A DNA stretch of 64,000 nucleotides, from positions 15,249,079 through 15,313,078 of the forward strand of contig OZ038400.1 in assembly GCA_964036045.1 (NCBI GenBank), given 5' to 3'. The first letter of the stretch is position 1. Each line of letters begins with the position of its first letter. The notes below the pieces were generated by a model. The model did no database searches. It had not been told where the DNA came from and saw nothing but the letters and a program-made list of their open reading frames with translations. Shown one piece after another: positions 31,972 through 43,516 of this stretch. Position numbers and translations under genes: made by a program. The stretch comes from Eutreptiella sp. 'Long Island Sound 2002' (lineage: Eukaryota; Euglenozoa; Euglenophyceae; Eutreptiales; Eutreptiaceae).

Positions 31972-32532
31972 GTCGGCGGCGCTTGAGGGTGCAGCGTTCG
32001 TACGCTCGATCACCCCAGTAGATTGTTCGATCACTGCCCGATTCTCGACGCTAGTGACGGTTCCCTTGCCAGGAATAGGCATTTGTGGTCCTCTTAGCTC
32101 TCCCTGAGGGTGACAGTCCATTTCCCCCCCAACCAAACCAGGTACACCAGCTGGATCTCTAGGATGGGAGGCCCCGATGGGAACAATCGGGGATTTCGGA
32201 GACTTCGGATTTGTAGCCATTTGCGGCTTGGCCCGTTTTTGCGGCCCCTGCCCGGTCGATGGGGTCAGGGCCGAGGAGGTCCTGAGGGCGGGGACCTGTG
32301 CACCCTCAGCAATCCCTCCCGGGGAGGAGATTTTCTCCCCAATTTGATCCACGAATTCGCGGACTGATCGCTTTCCGCGATGCCAAGCGCCCAACAGAGA
32401 CGAAAAATTTTCGCCTCTGCTACCATGAAACCAGGCCGGGGGGCCTGAAGCAGAGGTCGCAGTGGTATGGGCAGCAACAGAGCTCGACAAGGAAGACATA
32501 GCGAAGTATGATGACTGTATAGTATCCTGCAA
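31972..32532 (-). other. Open frame from LTR through primer site, in phase with gag
   Basis: A 187-codon open frame starts at an ATG inside the 5' LTR (32,532; a second in-frame ATG is at 32,499), crosses the LTR boundary and primer site without a stop, and ends at a TGA (31,969-31,971) two codons before the gag ATG at 31,962. It is in the same frame as gag. The encoded segment is Ala/Ser/Pro-rich, then moderately charged, with no domain I recognise. Either it is chance openness of a GC-rich leader or an N-terminal Gag extension closed by one nonsense change. Most Ty3/gypsy leaders are not open across the primer site. Confidence 0.35.
32414..32425 (-). promoter_or_regulatory. Primer-binding site, initiator tRNA-Met
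   Basis: The minus strand reads TGGTAGCAGAGG directly after the LTR's terminal CA, with no spacer. These 12 bases are the exact complement of the 3' end (including CCA) of animal/fungal-type initiator tRNA-Met. This fixes the element's orientation and the inner LTR boundary. Land-plant initiator tRNA would give TGGTATCAGAGC. Confidence 0.88.
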
Positions 32533-32780
32533 ACAGGTAAGGTACTAATAGCCACTGAAATACCTGATATGCACACATAAGAAATCCCTCCTAGCATCCA
32601 AGAAATCCAATAAATACAAAGGATCCCCTATTGCCTTATCTATCTCACATCCCATATTCCTAACAAAGGAATGGAAAGAGATAATCCCATACATCCCATA
32701 TATCCCATATATCCCATATATAGGGTCATATAATGATCCCTTAGGGGAAAGATGCTAGGGTAGGGTTGTGACCTGCTTCA
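32426..32780 (-). repeat. 5' LTR (right copy)
   Basis: A 355-bp LTR with canonical ends. On the plus strand it starts TGAAACCAGG and ends CTGCTTCA, giving TG...CA in either direction. It abuts the tRNA-Met primer site on the left and satellite sequence on the right. It contains a 9-bp tandem repeat with a TATA-like core. An open frame in phase with gag begins inside it. Confidence 0.92.
32686..32722 (-). promoter_or_regulatory. LTR 9-bp tandem repeats with TATA-like core
   Basis: Read on the minus strand, four 9-bp units (ATATATGGG, the last diverged to ATGTATGGG) follow a TATATA at 32,717-32,722. The same block is in the left LTR at 16,973-17,009. The position in the first quarter of the LTR, ahead of most of its length, suits a core promoter or repeated factor-binding site. 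That function is inferred from position and composition only. Confidence 0.45.
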
Positions 32781-34042
32781 CCCTCTGGCCAGAACAAGCT
32801 GCAGCATGTTGTTCGTGTACCATACGAACCACATCGCACGTGTAGCAGAGAATTTGCCCGAATTTGCCCGTGTGCGCAAATCGGGGCTTTAGGCTCCCTT
32901 GCACGCGAATGACGCTATTTTCAGGTTGAACTTCACAGTACGTGCCCGCACAATGCCCATTTCAAATTGGTATTGCCCATATCACAACCACTCAACCCTC
33001 CGGCCAGAACAAGCTGCATCATGCTGTTCGTGTACCATACGAACCACGTCGCACGTGTAGCAGAGAATTTGCCCGAATTTGCCCGTGTGTGCAAATGTGA
33101 GGTTTAGGCTCCCTTGCACGTGAAGGACGCGATTTTCAGGTTGAACTGAACAGTGCGTGCCCGCACAATGACCATTCCAATTTGGTATTGCCCATATCTC
33201 GACCACTCAACCCCCTGGTCAAAACAAGGTGCATCATGCTGTTCGTGTACCATACGAACCACGTCGCACGTGTAGCAGAGAATTTGCCCGAATTTGCCCG
33301 TGTGTGCAAATGTGAGGTTTAGGCACCCTTGCACACGAATGACGCTATTTTCAGGTTGAACTTCACACCACGTGCCCGCACAATGCCCATTTCAAATTGG
33401 TGTTGCCCATATCGCGACCACTCAACCCTCTGGCCACAACAAGCTGCATCATGCTGTTCGTTTACCATACGAACCACGTCGCACGTGTAGCAGAGAATTT
33501 GCCCGAATTTGCCCGTGTGTGCAAATGTGAGGTTTAGGCTCCCTTGCACGCGAAGGACGCTATTTTCAGGTTGAACTGAACAGTGCGTGCCCGCACAATG
33601 ACCATTTCAAATTGGTATTGCCCATATCTCGACCACTCAACCCTCTGGCCAAAACAAGGTGCAATCATAATGTTCGTGTACCATACGAACCACCCGGCAC
33701 GTGTAGCAGAGAATTTGCCCGAATTTGCCCGTGTGCGCAAATGTGAGGTTCAGGCTCCCTTGCACGCGAATAACCTTATTTCTAGGTTGAACCAAACAGT
33801 ACGTGCCCGCACAATGCCGATTTCAAATTGGTATTGCCCATATCTCGACCACTTAACCCTCTGGCCAGAACAAGCTGCAGCATGTTGTTCGTGTACCATA
33901 CGAACCACATCGCACGTGTAGCAGAGAATTTGCCCGAATTTGCCCGTGTGCGCAAATCTGGGCTTTAGGCTCCCTTGCACGCGAATGACGCTATTTTCAG
34001 GTTGAACTTCACAGTACGTGCCCGCACAATGACCATTCCAAA

Positions 34043-37000
34043 TTGGTATTCCCCATATCTCGACCACTCAACCCCCTGGTCAAAACAAGGTGCATCATGA
34101 TGTTCGTGTACCATATGAACCACCTCGCACATGTAGCAGAGAATTTGCCCGAATTTGCCCGTGTGTGCAAATGTGAGGTTCAGGCTCCCTTGCACACGAG
34201 TGACGCTATTTTCAGGTTGAGCTGAATAGTACGTGCCCGCACAATGCCCATTTCAAATTGGTGTTGCCCATATCGCGACCACTCAACCCTCTGGCCAGAA
34301 CAAGCTGCATCATGCTGTTCGTGTACCATACAAACCACGTCGCACGTGTAGCAGAGAATTTGCCCGAATTTGCCCGTGTGTGCAAATGTGAGGTTTAGGC
34401 TCCCTTGCACACGAGTGACGCTATTTTCAGGTTGAACTGAACAGTATGTGCCCGCACAATGCCCATTTCAAATTGGTGTTGCCCATATCGCGACCACTCA
34501 ACCCTCTGGCCAGAACAAGCTGCATCATGCTGTTAGTGTACCATACGAACCACATCGCACGTGTAGCAGAGAATTTGCCCGAATTTGCCAGTGTGCGCAA
34601 ATCTGGGCTTTAGGCTGCCTTGCACGCGAATGACGCTATTTTCAGGTTGAACTTCACAGTACGTGCCCGCACAATGACCATTTCAAATTGGTATTGCCCA
34701 TATCGCGACCACTCAACCCTCTGGCCAGAACAAGCTGCATCATGCTGTTCGTGTACCATACGAACCACATCGCACCTGTAGCAGAGAATTTGCCCGAATT
34801 TGCCCGTGTGTGCAAATGTGAGGTTTAGGCTCCCTTGCACGCGAAGGACGCTATTTTCAGGTTGAACTGAACAGTACGTGCCCGCACAATGCCCATTTCA
34901 AATTGGTATTGCCCATATCTCGACCGCTCAACCCTCTGGCCAAAACAAGGTGCATCATAATGTTCGTGTACCATACGAACCACCCCGCACGTGTAGCAGA
35001 GAATTTGCTCGAATTTGCCCGTGTGCGCAAATGTGAGGTTTGGGCTCCCTTGCACGCGAACAACCTTATTTCCAGGTTGAACCGAACAGTACGTGCCCGC
35101 ACAATGCCCATTTCAAATTGGTATTGCCCATATCTCGACCGCTTAACCCTCCGGCCAGAACAAGCTGCAGCATGTTGTTCGTGTACCATACGAACCACAT
35201 CGCACGTGTAGCAGAGAATTTGCCCGAATTTGCCCATGTGCGCAAATCTGGGCTTTAGGCTCCCTTGCACGCGAATGACGCTATTTTCAGGTTGCACTGC
35301 ACAGTACGTGCCCGCACAATGCCCATTTCAAATTGGTATTGCCCATATCACGACCACTCAACCCTCCGGCCAGAACAAGCTGCATCATGCTGTTCGTGTA
35401 CCATACGAACCACGTCGCACGTGTAGCAGAGAATTTGCCCGAATTTGCCCGTGTGTGCAAATGTGAGGTTTAGGCTCCCTTGCACGTGAAGGACGCTATT
35501 TTCAGGTTGAACTGAACAGTGCGTGCCCGCACAATGACCATTCCAAATTGGTATTTCCCATATCTCGACCACTCAACCCCCTGGTCAAAACAAGGTGCAT
35601 CATGATGTTCGTGTACCATACGAACCACCTCGCACATGTAGCAGAGAATTTGCCCGAATTTGCCCGTGTGTGCAAATGTGAGGTTCAGGCTCCCTTGCAC
35701 ACGAGTGACGCTATTTTCAGGTTGAACTGAACAGTACGTGCCCGCACAATGCCCATTTCAAATTGGTGTTGCCCATATCGCGACCACTCAACCCTCTGGC
35801 CAGAACAAGCTGCATCATGCTGTTCGTGTACCATACGAACCACGTCGCACGTGTAGCAGAGAATTTGCCCGAATTTGCCCGTGTGTGCAAATGTGAGGTT
35901 TAGGCTCCCTTGCACACGAGTGACGCTATTTCCAGGTTGAACTGAACAGTACGTGCCCGCACAATGCCCATTTCAAATTGGTGTTGCCCATATCGCGACC
36001 ACTCAACCCTCTGGCCAGAACAAGCTGCATCATGCTGTTAGTGTACCATACGAACCACATCGCACGTGTAGCAGAGAATTTGCCCGAATTTGCCCGTGTG
36101 CGCAAATCTGGGCTTTAGGCTCCCTTGCACGCGAATGACGCTATTTTCAGGTTGAACTTCACGGTACGTGCCCGCACAATGACCATTTCAAATTGGTATT
36201 GCCCATATCGCGACCACTCAACCCTCTGGCCAAAACAAGCTGCATCATGCTGTTCGTGTACCATACGAACCACATCGCACCTGTAGCAGAGAATTTGCCC
36301 GAATTTGCCCGTGTGTGCAAATGTGAGGTTCAGGCTCCCTTGCACGCGAAAGACGCTATTTTCAGGTTGAGCTGAACAGTACGTGCCCGCACAATGCCCA
36401 TTTCAAATTGGTATTGCCCATATCTCGACCACTTAACCCTCTGGCCAGAACAAGCTGCAGCATGTTGTTCGTGTACCATACGAACCACATCGCACGTGTA
36501 GCAGAGAATTTGCCCGAATTTGCCCGTGTGCGCAAATCTGGGCTTTAGGCTCCCTTGCACGCGAATGACGCTATTTTCAGGTTGAACTTCACAGTACGTG
36601 CCCGCACAATGACCATTTCAAATTGGTATTGCCCATATCACAACCACTCAACCCTCCGGCCAGAACAAGCTGCATCATGCTGTTCGTGCACCATACGAAC
36701 CACGTCGCACGTGTAGCAGAGAATTTGCCCGAGTTTGCCCGTGTGTGCAAATGTGAGGTTCAGGCTCCCTTGCACACGAGTGACGCTATTTTCAGGTTGA
36801 ACTGAACAGTACGTGCCCGCACAATGCCCATTTCAAATTGGTATTGCCCATATCTCGACCACTTAACCCTCTGGCCAGAACAAGCTGCAGCATGTTGTTC
36901 GTGTACCATACGAACCACATCGCACGTGTAGCAGAGAATTTGCCCGAATTTGCCCGTGTTCGCAAATCTGGGCTTTAGGCTCCCTTGCACGGGAATGACG

Positions 37001-37050
37001 CTATTATCAGGTTGAACTTCACAGTACATGCCCGCACAATGCCCATTTCA
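34043..37050 (+). repeat. 7-mer satellite higher-order repeat, right block
   Basis: Variant-matched monomers recur with 1,505-bp spacing (34,043 and 35,548; 34,180 and 35,685; 34,448 and 35,953; 34,610 and 36,115), seven monomers. Diagnostic variants include GGTATT(C/T)CCCATATC and CTGTTAGTGTACC. Confidence 0.7.
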
Positions 37051-38909
37051 AATTGGTATTGCCCATATCGCGACCACTCAACCCTCTGGCCAGAACAAGC
37101 TGCATCATGCTGTTCGTGTACCATACGAAGCACGTCGCACGTGTAGCAGAGAATTTGCCCGAATTTGCCCGTGTGTGCAAATGAGAGGTTTAGGCTCCCT
37201 TGCACGCGAAGGACGCTATTTTCAGGTTGAACTGAACAGTGCGTGCCCGCACAATGCCCATTTCAAATTGGTACTGCCCATATCTCGACCACTCAACCCT
37301 CAGGCCAGACAAAGCTACATCATGATGTTCGTGTACCATAGGAACCACGTCGCACGTGTAGCAGAGAATTTGCCCGAATTAGCCCGTGTGCGCAAATCTG
37401 GGCTTTAGGCTCCCATGCACGCGAATGACGCTATTTTCAGGTTGAACTGAACAGTGCGTGCCCGCACAATGCCCATTTCAAATTGGTATTGCCCATATCT
37501 CGACCACTCAACCCTCTGGCCAGAACAAGCTGCATCATGATGTCAGTGTACCATACGAACCACGTCGCACCTGTAGCAGAGAATTTGCTCGAATTTGCCC
37601 GTGTGCGCATATGTGAGGTTTAGGCTCCCTTGCACGCGAATGACGCTATTTTCAGGTTGAACTTCACAGTACGTGCCCGCACAATGCCCATTTCAAATTG
37701 GTATTGCCCATATCACAACCACTCAACCCTCCGGCCAGAACAAGCTTCATCATGCTGTTAGTGTACCATACGAAGCACGTCGCACCTGTAGCAGAGAATT
37801 TGCTCGAATTTGCCCGTGTGCGCATATGTGGGTTTTAGGCTCCATTGCACGCGAATGACGCTATTTTCAGGTTGAACTGAATAGTACGTGCCCGCACAAT
37901 ACCCGTTTCAATTTGGTATTGCCCATATCGCGACCACTCAACCCTCTGGCCAGAACAAGCTGCATCATGCTGTTCGTGTACCATACGAACCACGTCGCAC
38001 GTGTAGCAGAGAATTTGCCCGAATTTGCCCGTGTGTGCAAATGTGAGGTTTAGGCTCCCTTGCACGCGAAGGACGCTATTTTCAGGTTGAACTTCACAGT
38101 GCGTGCCCGCACAATGACCATTCCAAATTGGTATTGCCCATATCTCGACCACTCAACCCCCTGGTCAAAACAAGGTGCATCATGATGTTCGTGTACCATA
38201 CGAACCACCTCGCACATGTAGCAGAGAATTTGCCCGAATTTGCCCGTGTGTGCAAATGTGAGGTTCAGGCTCCGTTGCACACGACTGACGCTATTTTCAG
38301 GTTGAACTGAACAGTACGTGCCCGCACAATGCCCATTTCAAATTGGTGTTGCCCATATCGCGACCACTCAACCCTCTGGCCAGAACAAGCTGCAACATGC
38401 TGTTCGTGTACCATACGAACCACCTCGCACATGTAGCAGAGAATTTGCCCGAATTTGCCCGTGTCTGCAAATGTGAGGTTCAGGCTCCCTTGCACACGAG
38501 TGACGCTATTTTCAGGTTGAACTGAACAGTACGTGCCCGCACAATGCCCATTTCAAATTGGTGTTGCCCATATCGCGACCACGTAACCCTCTGGCCAGAA
38601 CAAGCTGCAGCATGTTGTTCGTTTACGATACGAACCACGTCGCACGTGTAGCAGAGAATTTGCCCGAATTTGCCCGTGTGCGCAAATGTGGGCTTTAGGC
38701 TCCCTTGCACGCGAATGACGCTATTTTCATGTTGAACTGAACAGTACGTGTCCGCACAATGGCCGTTTCAATTTGGTATTGCCCATATCTCGACCACTCA
38801 ACCCTCTGGCCAAAACAAGGTGCATCATGCTCTTCGTGTACCATACGAACCACGTCGCACGTGTAGCAGAGAATTTGCCCGAATTTGCCCGTGTGTGCAA
38901 ATGTGAGGT

Positions 38910-41900
38910 TTAGGCTCCCTTGCACGCGAAGGACGCTATTTTCAGGTTGAACTGAACAGTGCGTGCCCGCACAATGACCATTTCAAATTGGTGTTGCCCA
39001 TATCGCGACCACACAACCCTCTGGCCAGAACAAGCTGCAACATGCTGTTCGTGTACCATACGAACCACGTCGCACCTGTAGCAGAGAATTTGCTCGAATT
39101 TGCCCGTGTGTGCAAATGTGAGGTTTAGGCTCCCTTGCACGCGAAGGACGCTATTTTCAGGTTGAACTGAACAGTGCGTGCCCGCACAATGACCATTCCC
39201 AATTTGTATTGCCCATATCACAACCACTCAACCCTCAGGCCAGAACAAGCTGCATCATGCTGTTCGTGTACCATACGAACCACGTCGCAAGTGTAGCAGA
39301 GAATTTGCCCGAATTTGCCCGTGTGTGCAAATGTGAGGTTTAGGCTCCCTTGCACGCGAAGGACGCTATTTTCAGGTTGAACTGAACAGTACGTGCCCGC
39401 ACAATGACCATTTCGAATTGGTGTTGCCCATATCGCGACCACTCAACCCTCTGGCCAGAACAAGCTGCATCATGCTGTTCGTGTACCATACGAACCACGT
39501 CGCACGTGTAGCAGAGAATTTGCCCGAATTTGCCCGTGTGTGCAAATGTGAGGTTTAGGCTCCCTTGCACGCGAAGGACGCTATTTTCAGGTTGAACTGA
39601 ACAGTGCGTGCCCGCACAATGACCATTCCAAATTGGTATTCCCCATATCTCGACCACTCAACCCTCTGGCCAAAACAAGGTGCATCATGATGTTCGTGTA
39701 CCATACGAACCACCTCGCACATGTAGCAGAGAATTTGCCCGAATTTGCCCGTGTGTGCAAATGTGAGGTTCAGGCTCCCTTGCACACGAGTGACGCTATT
39801 TTCAGGTTGAACTGAACAGTACGTGCCCGCACAATGCCCATTTCAAATTGGTGTTGCCCATATCGCGACCACTCAACCCTCTGGCCAGAACAAGCTGCAT
39901 CATGCTGTTCGTGTACCATACGAACCACGTCGCACGTGTAGCACAGAATTTGCCCGAATTTGCCCGTGTGTGCAAATGTGAGGTTTAGGCTTCCTTGCAC
40001 GCGAAGGACGCTATTTTCAGGTTGAACTGAACAGTGCGTGCCCGCACAATGACCATTTCAAATTGGTATTGCCCATATCACAACCACTCAACCCTCCGGC
40101 CAGAACAAGCTGCATCATGATGTTCGTGTACCATACGAACCACCCCGCATATGTAGCAGAGAAGTTGCCTGAATTTGCCCCTGTGTGCAAATGTGAGGTT
40201 TAGGCTCCCTTGCACGCGAAGGACGCTATTTTCAGGTTGAACTGAACAGTGCGTGCCCGCACAATGACCATTTCAAATTGGTATTGCCCATATCTCGACC
40301 ACTCAACCCTCTGGCCAAAACAAGGTGCATCATGATGTTCGTGTACCATACGAACCACCCCGCACGTGTAGCAGAGAATTTGCCCGAATTTGCCCGTGTG
40401 TGCAAATGTGAGGTTTAGGCTCCATTGCACGCGAAGGACGCTATTTTCAGGTTGAACTGAACAGTGCGTGCCCGCACAATGACCATTTCAAATTGGTGTT
40501 GCCCATATCGCGACCACACAACCCTCTGGCCAGAACAAGCTGCATCATGATGTTCGTGTACCATACGAACCACGTCGCACGTGTAGCAGAGAATTTGCCC
40601 GAATTTGCCCGTGTGTGCAAATGTGAGGTTTAGGCTCCCTTGCACGCGAAGGACGCTATTTTCAGGTTGAACTGAACAGTGCGTGCCCGCACAATGACCA
40701 TTCCAAATTGGTATTGCCCATATCTCGACCACTCAACCCTCTGGCCAAAACAAGGTGCATCATGATGTTCGTGTACCATACGAACCACCTCGCACATGTA
40801 GCAGAGAATTTGCCCGAATTTGCCCGTGTGTGCAAATGTGAGGTTCAGGCTCCCTTGCACACGAGTGACGCTATTTTCAGGTTGAACTGAATAGTACGTG
40901 CCCGCACAATGCCCATTTCAAATTGGTGTTGCCCATATCGCGACCACTCAACCCTCTGGCCAGAACAAGGTGCATCATGATGTTCGTGTACCATACGAAC
41001 CACCCCGCACGTGTAGCAGAGAATTTGCCCGAATTTGCCCGTGTGTGCAAATGTGAGGTTTAGGCTCCCTTGCACGCGAAGGACGCTATTTTCAGGTTGA
41101 ACGGAACAGTGCGTGCCCGCACAATGACCATTTCAAATTGGTGTTGCCCATATCGCGACCACTCAACCCTCTGGCCAGAACAAGCTGCATCATGCTGTTC
41201 GTGTACCATACGAACCACGTCGCACGTGTAGCAGAGAATTTGCCCGAATTTGCCCGTGTGTGCAAATGTGAGGTTTAGGCTCCCTTGCACGCGAAGGACG
41301 CTATTTTCAGGTTGAACTGAACAGTGCATGCCCGCACAATGACCATTCCCAATTTGTATTGCCCATATCACAACCACTCAAACCTCAGGCCAGAACAAGC
41401 TGCATCATGCTGTTCGTGTACCATACGAACCAAGTTGCACGTGTAGCAGAGAATTTGCCCGAATTTGCCCGTGTGTGCAAATGTGAGGTTTAGGCTCCCT
41501 TGCACGCGAAGGGCGCTATTTTCAGGTTGAACTGAACAGTACGTGCCCGCACAATGACCATTTCAAATTGGTGTTGCCCATATCGCGACCACTCAACCCT
41601 CTGGCCAGAACAAGCTGCATCATGCTGTTCGTGTACCATACGAACCACGTCGCACGTGTAGCAGAGAATTTGCCCGAAATTGCCCGTGTGTGCAAATGTG
41701 AGGTTTAGGCTCCCTTGCACGCGAAGGACGCTATTTTCAGGTTGAACTGAACAGTGCGTGCCCGCACAATGACCATTTCAAATTGGTATTGCCCATATCT
41801 CGACCACTCAACCCTCTGGCCAAAACAAGGTGCACCATGATGTTCGTGTACCATACGAACCACCTCGCACATGTAGCAGAGAATTTGCCCGAATTTGCCC

Positions 41901-41950
41901 GTGTGTGCAAATGTGAGGTTTAGGCTTCCTTGCACGCGAAGGACGCATTT
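38910..41950 (+). repeat. 5-mer satellite higher-order repeat
   Basis: Variants recur at 39,340 and 40,415, at 39,633 and 40,708 (1,075 bp, five monomers), and at 38,910 and 41,060 (2,150 bp, ten monomers). The CCCAATTTGTATT variant tags the longer period. Confidence 0.65.
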
Positions 41951-43516
41951 TCAGGTTGAACTGGACAGTGCGTGCCCGCACAATGACCATTTCAAATTGG
42001 TATTGCCCATATCACAACCACTCAACCCTCCGGCCAGAACAAGCTGCATCATGATGTTCGTGTACCATACGAACCACCCCGCACATGTAGCAGAGAATTT
42101 GCCCGAATTTGCCCGTGTGTGCAAATGTGAGGTTTAGGCTCCCTTGCACGCGAAGGACGCTATTTTCAGGTTGAACTGAACAGTACGTGCCCGCACAATG
42201 ACCATTTCAAATTGGTGTTGCCCATATCGCGACCACTCACTCCTCTGGCCACAACAAGCTGCATCATGCTATTCGTGTACCATACGAACCACCCCGCACG
42301 TGTAGCAGAGAATTTGCCCGAATTTGCCCGTGTGCGCAAATGTGAGGTTCAGGCTCCCTTGCACACGGGTGACGCTATTTTCAGGTTGAACTGAACAGTG
42401 CGTGCCCGCACAATGACCATTTCAAATTGATATTGCCCATATCTCGACCACTCAACCCTCTGGCCAAAACAAGGTGCATCATGATGTTCGTGTACCATAC
42501 GAACCACCTCGCACATGTAGCAGAGATTTTGCCCGAATTTGCTCGTGTGTGCAAATGTGAGGTTCAGGCTCCCTCGCACACGAGTGACGCTATTTTCAGG
42601 TTGAACTGAACAGTGCGTGCCCGCACAATGACCATTCCCAATTGGTATTGCCCATATCTCGACCACTCAACCCCCTGGTCAAAACAAGGTGCATCATGAT
42701 GTTCGTGTACCATACGAACCACCTCGCACATGTAGCAGAGAATTTACCCGAATTTGCCCGTGTGTGCAAATGTGAGGTTTAGGCTCCCTTGCACGCGAAG
42801 GACGCTATTTCCAGGTTGAACTGAACAGTGCGTGCCCGCACAATGACCATTCCAAATTGGTATTGCCCATATCTCGACCACTCAACCCCCTGTTCAAAAC
42901 AAGGTGCATCATGCTGTTCGCGTACCATACGAACCACGTCGCACGTGTAGCAGAGAATTTGCCCGAATTTCCCCGTGTGTGCAAATGTGAGGTTCAGGCT
43001 GCCTTGCACGCGAATAACCTTATTTCCAGGTTGAACCGAACAGTACGTGCCCGCACAATGCCGATTTCAAATTGGTATTGCCCATATCTCGACCACTTAA
43101 CCCTCTGGCCAGAACAAGTTGCAGCATGTTGTTCGTGTACCATACGAACCACATCGCACGTGTAGCAGAGAATTTGCCCGAATTTGCCCGTGTGCGCATA
43201 TCTGGACTTTAGGCTCCCTTGCACGCGAATGACGCTATTTTCAGGTTGAACTTCACAGTACGTGCCCGCACAATGCCCATTTCAAATTGGTATTGCCCAT
43301 ATCACAACCACTCAACCCTCCGGCCAGAACAAGGTGCATCATGCTGTTCGCGTACTATACGAACCACGTCGCACGTGTAGCAGAGAATTTGCCCGAATTT
43401 GCCCGTGTGTGCAAATGTGAGGTTTAGGCTCCCTTGCACGTGAAGGACGCTATTTTCAGGTTGAACTGAACAGTGCGTGCCCGCACAATGACCATTTCAA
43501 ATTGGTATTGCCCATA

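Larger units (their letters stand above)
16705..32780 (-). mobile_element. Ty3/gypsy chromovirus-like LTR retrotransposon
   Basis: A 16.1-kb minus-strand element bounded by near-identical ~355-365-bp direct repeats. It has a tRNA-Met primer site next to the right (5') LTR and a G-rich polypurine tract next to the left (3') LTR. Internal order in the element's direction is gag, protease, a possible methyltransferase-like domain, reverse transcriptase, RNase H, integrase, chromodomain, which is Ty3/gypsy order. About 3.04 kb is a later nested insertion, so the element was roughly 13 kb. It sits within one satellite monomer: the left flank stops in GACCACTTAACC and the right flank resumes at CCCTCTGGCC of the same monomer variant. 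Coding lesions (stops, frameshift, insertion) make this copy non-autonomous as it stands. Confidence 0.95.
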
